A DNA stretch of 64,000 bases from Diphasiastrum complanatum (taxonomy: Eukaryota > Streptophyta > Lycopodiopsida > Lycopodiales > Lycopodiaceae), in NCBI GenBank assembly GCA_029204225.1, contig CM055099.1, forward strand, positions 44,278,036-44,342,035, written 5' to 3'. This document shows, piece after piece, positions 63,020-64,000 of the stretch. The translations under genes were made by a program, and so were the position numbers. The notes below the pieces were generated by a model, which saw only the letters and a program-made list of their open reading frames with translations, was not told the origin of the DNA and searched no databases. Within the stretch, counting starts at the first letter, position 1, and each line of letters begins with the position of its first letter.

Positions 63020-64000
63020 AAAAGTCTTTCATTTTATTGGAGGTGTACTCTCCTCCATTATCACATCTTAGTGCTTTGATAGAAGTACTAAGTTGTTTCT
63101 CTAGTAGAGACTTGAACTTAATGAAAGCTTTATAAACAAGACTTTTCTTTGATAGTAACTCAATCCATGTGAATCTAGTACAATCATCTATAAAAGTTAC
63201 ATACATCAAGGCACCTTTATTACTTGCATGTGAAAAGCTATGTACATCAGAATGTATGAGATCCAAGGGAGAGAGAGATCTTGATGAAGATCTCTTGTAA
63301 GAAGACTTGTGTGACTTTGCAAGGCCACATGCCTCACACATCTTTCCACACTTCTTGAAAGCTCTTGGTAGGCCGAGAGCTAGTTCCTTGCTTGCCATTG
63401 ACTCCATAGATTGAAGATTAGGATGGCCTAATCTCTTATGCCAAAGCTCCACTTGAGTTAGCTCCTCCCTAGCCAAGTTCACACTTTCACTTGCAACATT
63501 AGCATCCAGCTTGAAAAGTCTACCTTGCTTAATGCCACTAGCTATGCACTTATCATTTTTCAAGATGGAACAAACTCCATTCTTGAAATGTACATCTAGT
63601 CCATTGTCCATTAATTGTCCTACACTAAGCAAGTTTCTTGAAATGGTAGGAAAATACAAAATATCTAGATCTATCCTTTTAGATGTGCCTAAGCAAAGAG
63701 GTATAGATCCTATGTCATCTATCTTGCATGCTTGATCACTAGCAATGTATATTGGCTTCCTAGAGTCATTACAAGATAGAAGAGTAGAATAATGCTTGTT
63801 AAAGGACATGTGGGAACAAGCCCCACTATCTATCCACCATGTGTCTTGACTTGAAGTTGGTGTAGATGCAACCATTAAGGATGTGTTGAATCCATCCTCT
63901 TCTTCTTCCTCTTGAGCAATGTTCCCTTGATCTCCTTTGGCTTGTTGATTCTTCTTCAAGTAGCATTCTAAGGCAAAGTGTCCTTTCTTTCCACAAAAGA
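62943..64000 (-). pseudogene. Copia knuckle, protease and integrase first half (cut by window edge)
   Basis: The right edge reads FCGKKGHFALEC, the end of the CCHC knuckle. Then acidic EEEEEDG, WWIDSGACSHMSF protease site, CKIDDIGSIPLCLGTS, ISRNLLSVGQLMDNGLDVHF, WHKRLGHPN … CEACGLAKSHKS zinc region, LIHSDVHSFSHASNKGALMY, FIDDCTRFTWIE (first Asp), IKALRCDNGGEYTS (second Asp). Open for 338 codons. Gag lies beyond the window. Apart from three frameshifts this element has well-kept domains. Confidence 0.88.

Overview
This window is from a plant nuclear genome with a large, transposon-dominated intergenic fraction. About three quarters of what I can assign is LTR-retrotransposon sequence: Ty1/Copia with UBN2-type Gag, CCHC knuckle, D-S-G protease, integrase and RT, and Ty3/Gypsy including a chromodomain type and an Athila/Tat-like type. 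Most primer-binding sites read TGGTATCAGAGC, the initiator-Met site of plant elements. There are no bacterial operons, no rRNA or tRNA genes that I can see, and no complete host gene. Species cannot be told from this sequence.

Layout. 1-2.1 kb: the 5' end of a minus-strand chromovirus-like Gypsy element (Gag, leader, PBS, probable LTR). 2.3-9.8 kb: degraded elements, a solo Copia LTR, a Copia/Gypsy/Copia mosaic integrase, three GC-rich palindromic arrays, two possible terminal exons and a solo LTR. 10-17.9 kb: a minus-strand stack of broken Gypsy and Copia 5' ends, plus an unidentified protein family present here in at least three decayed copies. 18-24 kb: the least repetitive part, with splice-site-bounded coding-like segments (one with a CCHC knuckle) that may be exons of a host gene. 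24.1-31.9 kb: a nest in which a young Copia element (25417-30512, two 681-bp LTRs) sits inside a Gypsy LTR that itself abuts the 3' end of a chromovirus. 31.9-44.2 kb: three decayed plus-strand Copia elements interrupted by solo LTRs and foreign fragments. 44.2-54.3 kb: a minus-strand Athila/Tat-like Gypsy element (Gag, PR, truncated RT, IN, extra 3' ORF, PPT, 3' LTR) whose LTR family also appears inverted next to it. 54.3-57.7 kb: a Copia 5' end, a GC-rich island and a non-LTR-type remnant. 57.7-64 kb: two Copia pol regions in opposite orientation.

No retroelement here has an intact gag-pol. Even the youngest has lost the RT catalytic box and RNase H and would depend on enzymes supplied in trans. 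Recurrent themes worth attention are Copia/Gypsy junctions, a CACACGTGTG palindrome kept in LTRs and leaders of several Copia families, an AACCTTCG(C/T) motif repeated in untranslated parts of the Athila/Tat-like family, and the unidentified repeated protein family near 2.3 and 14.3-15.7 kb. All domain calls are from reading translations by eye; none was checked against a database.
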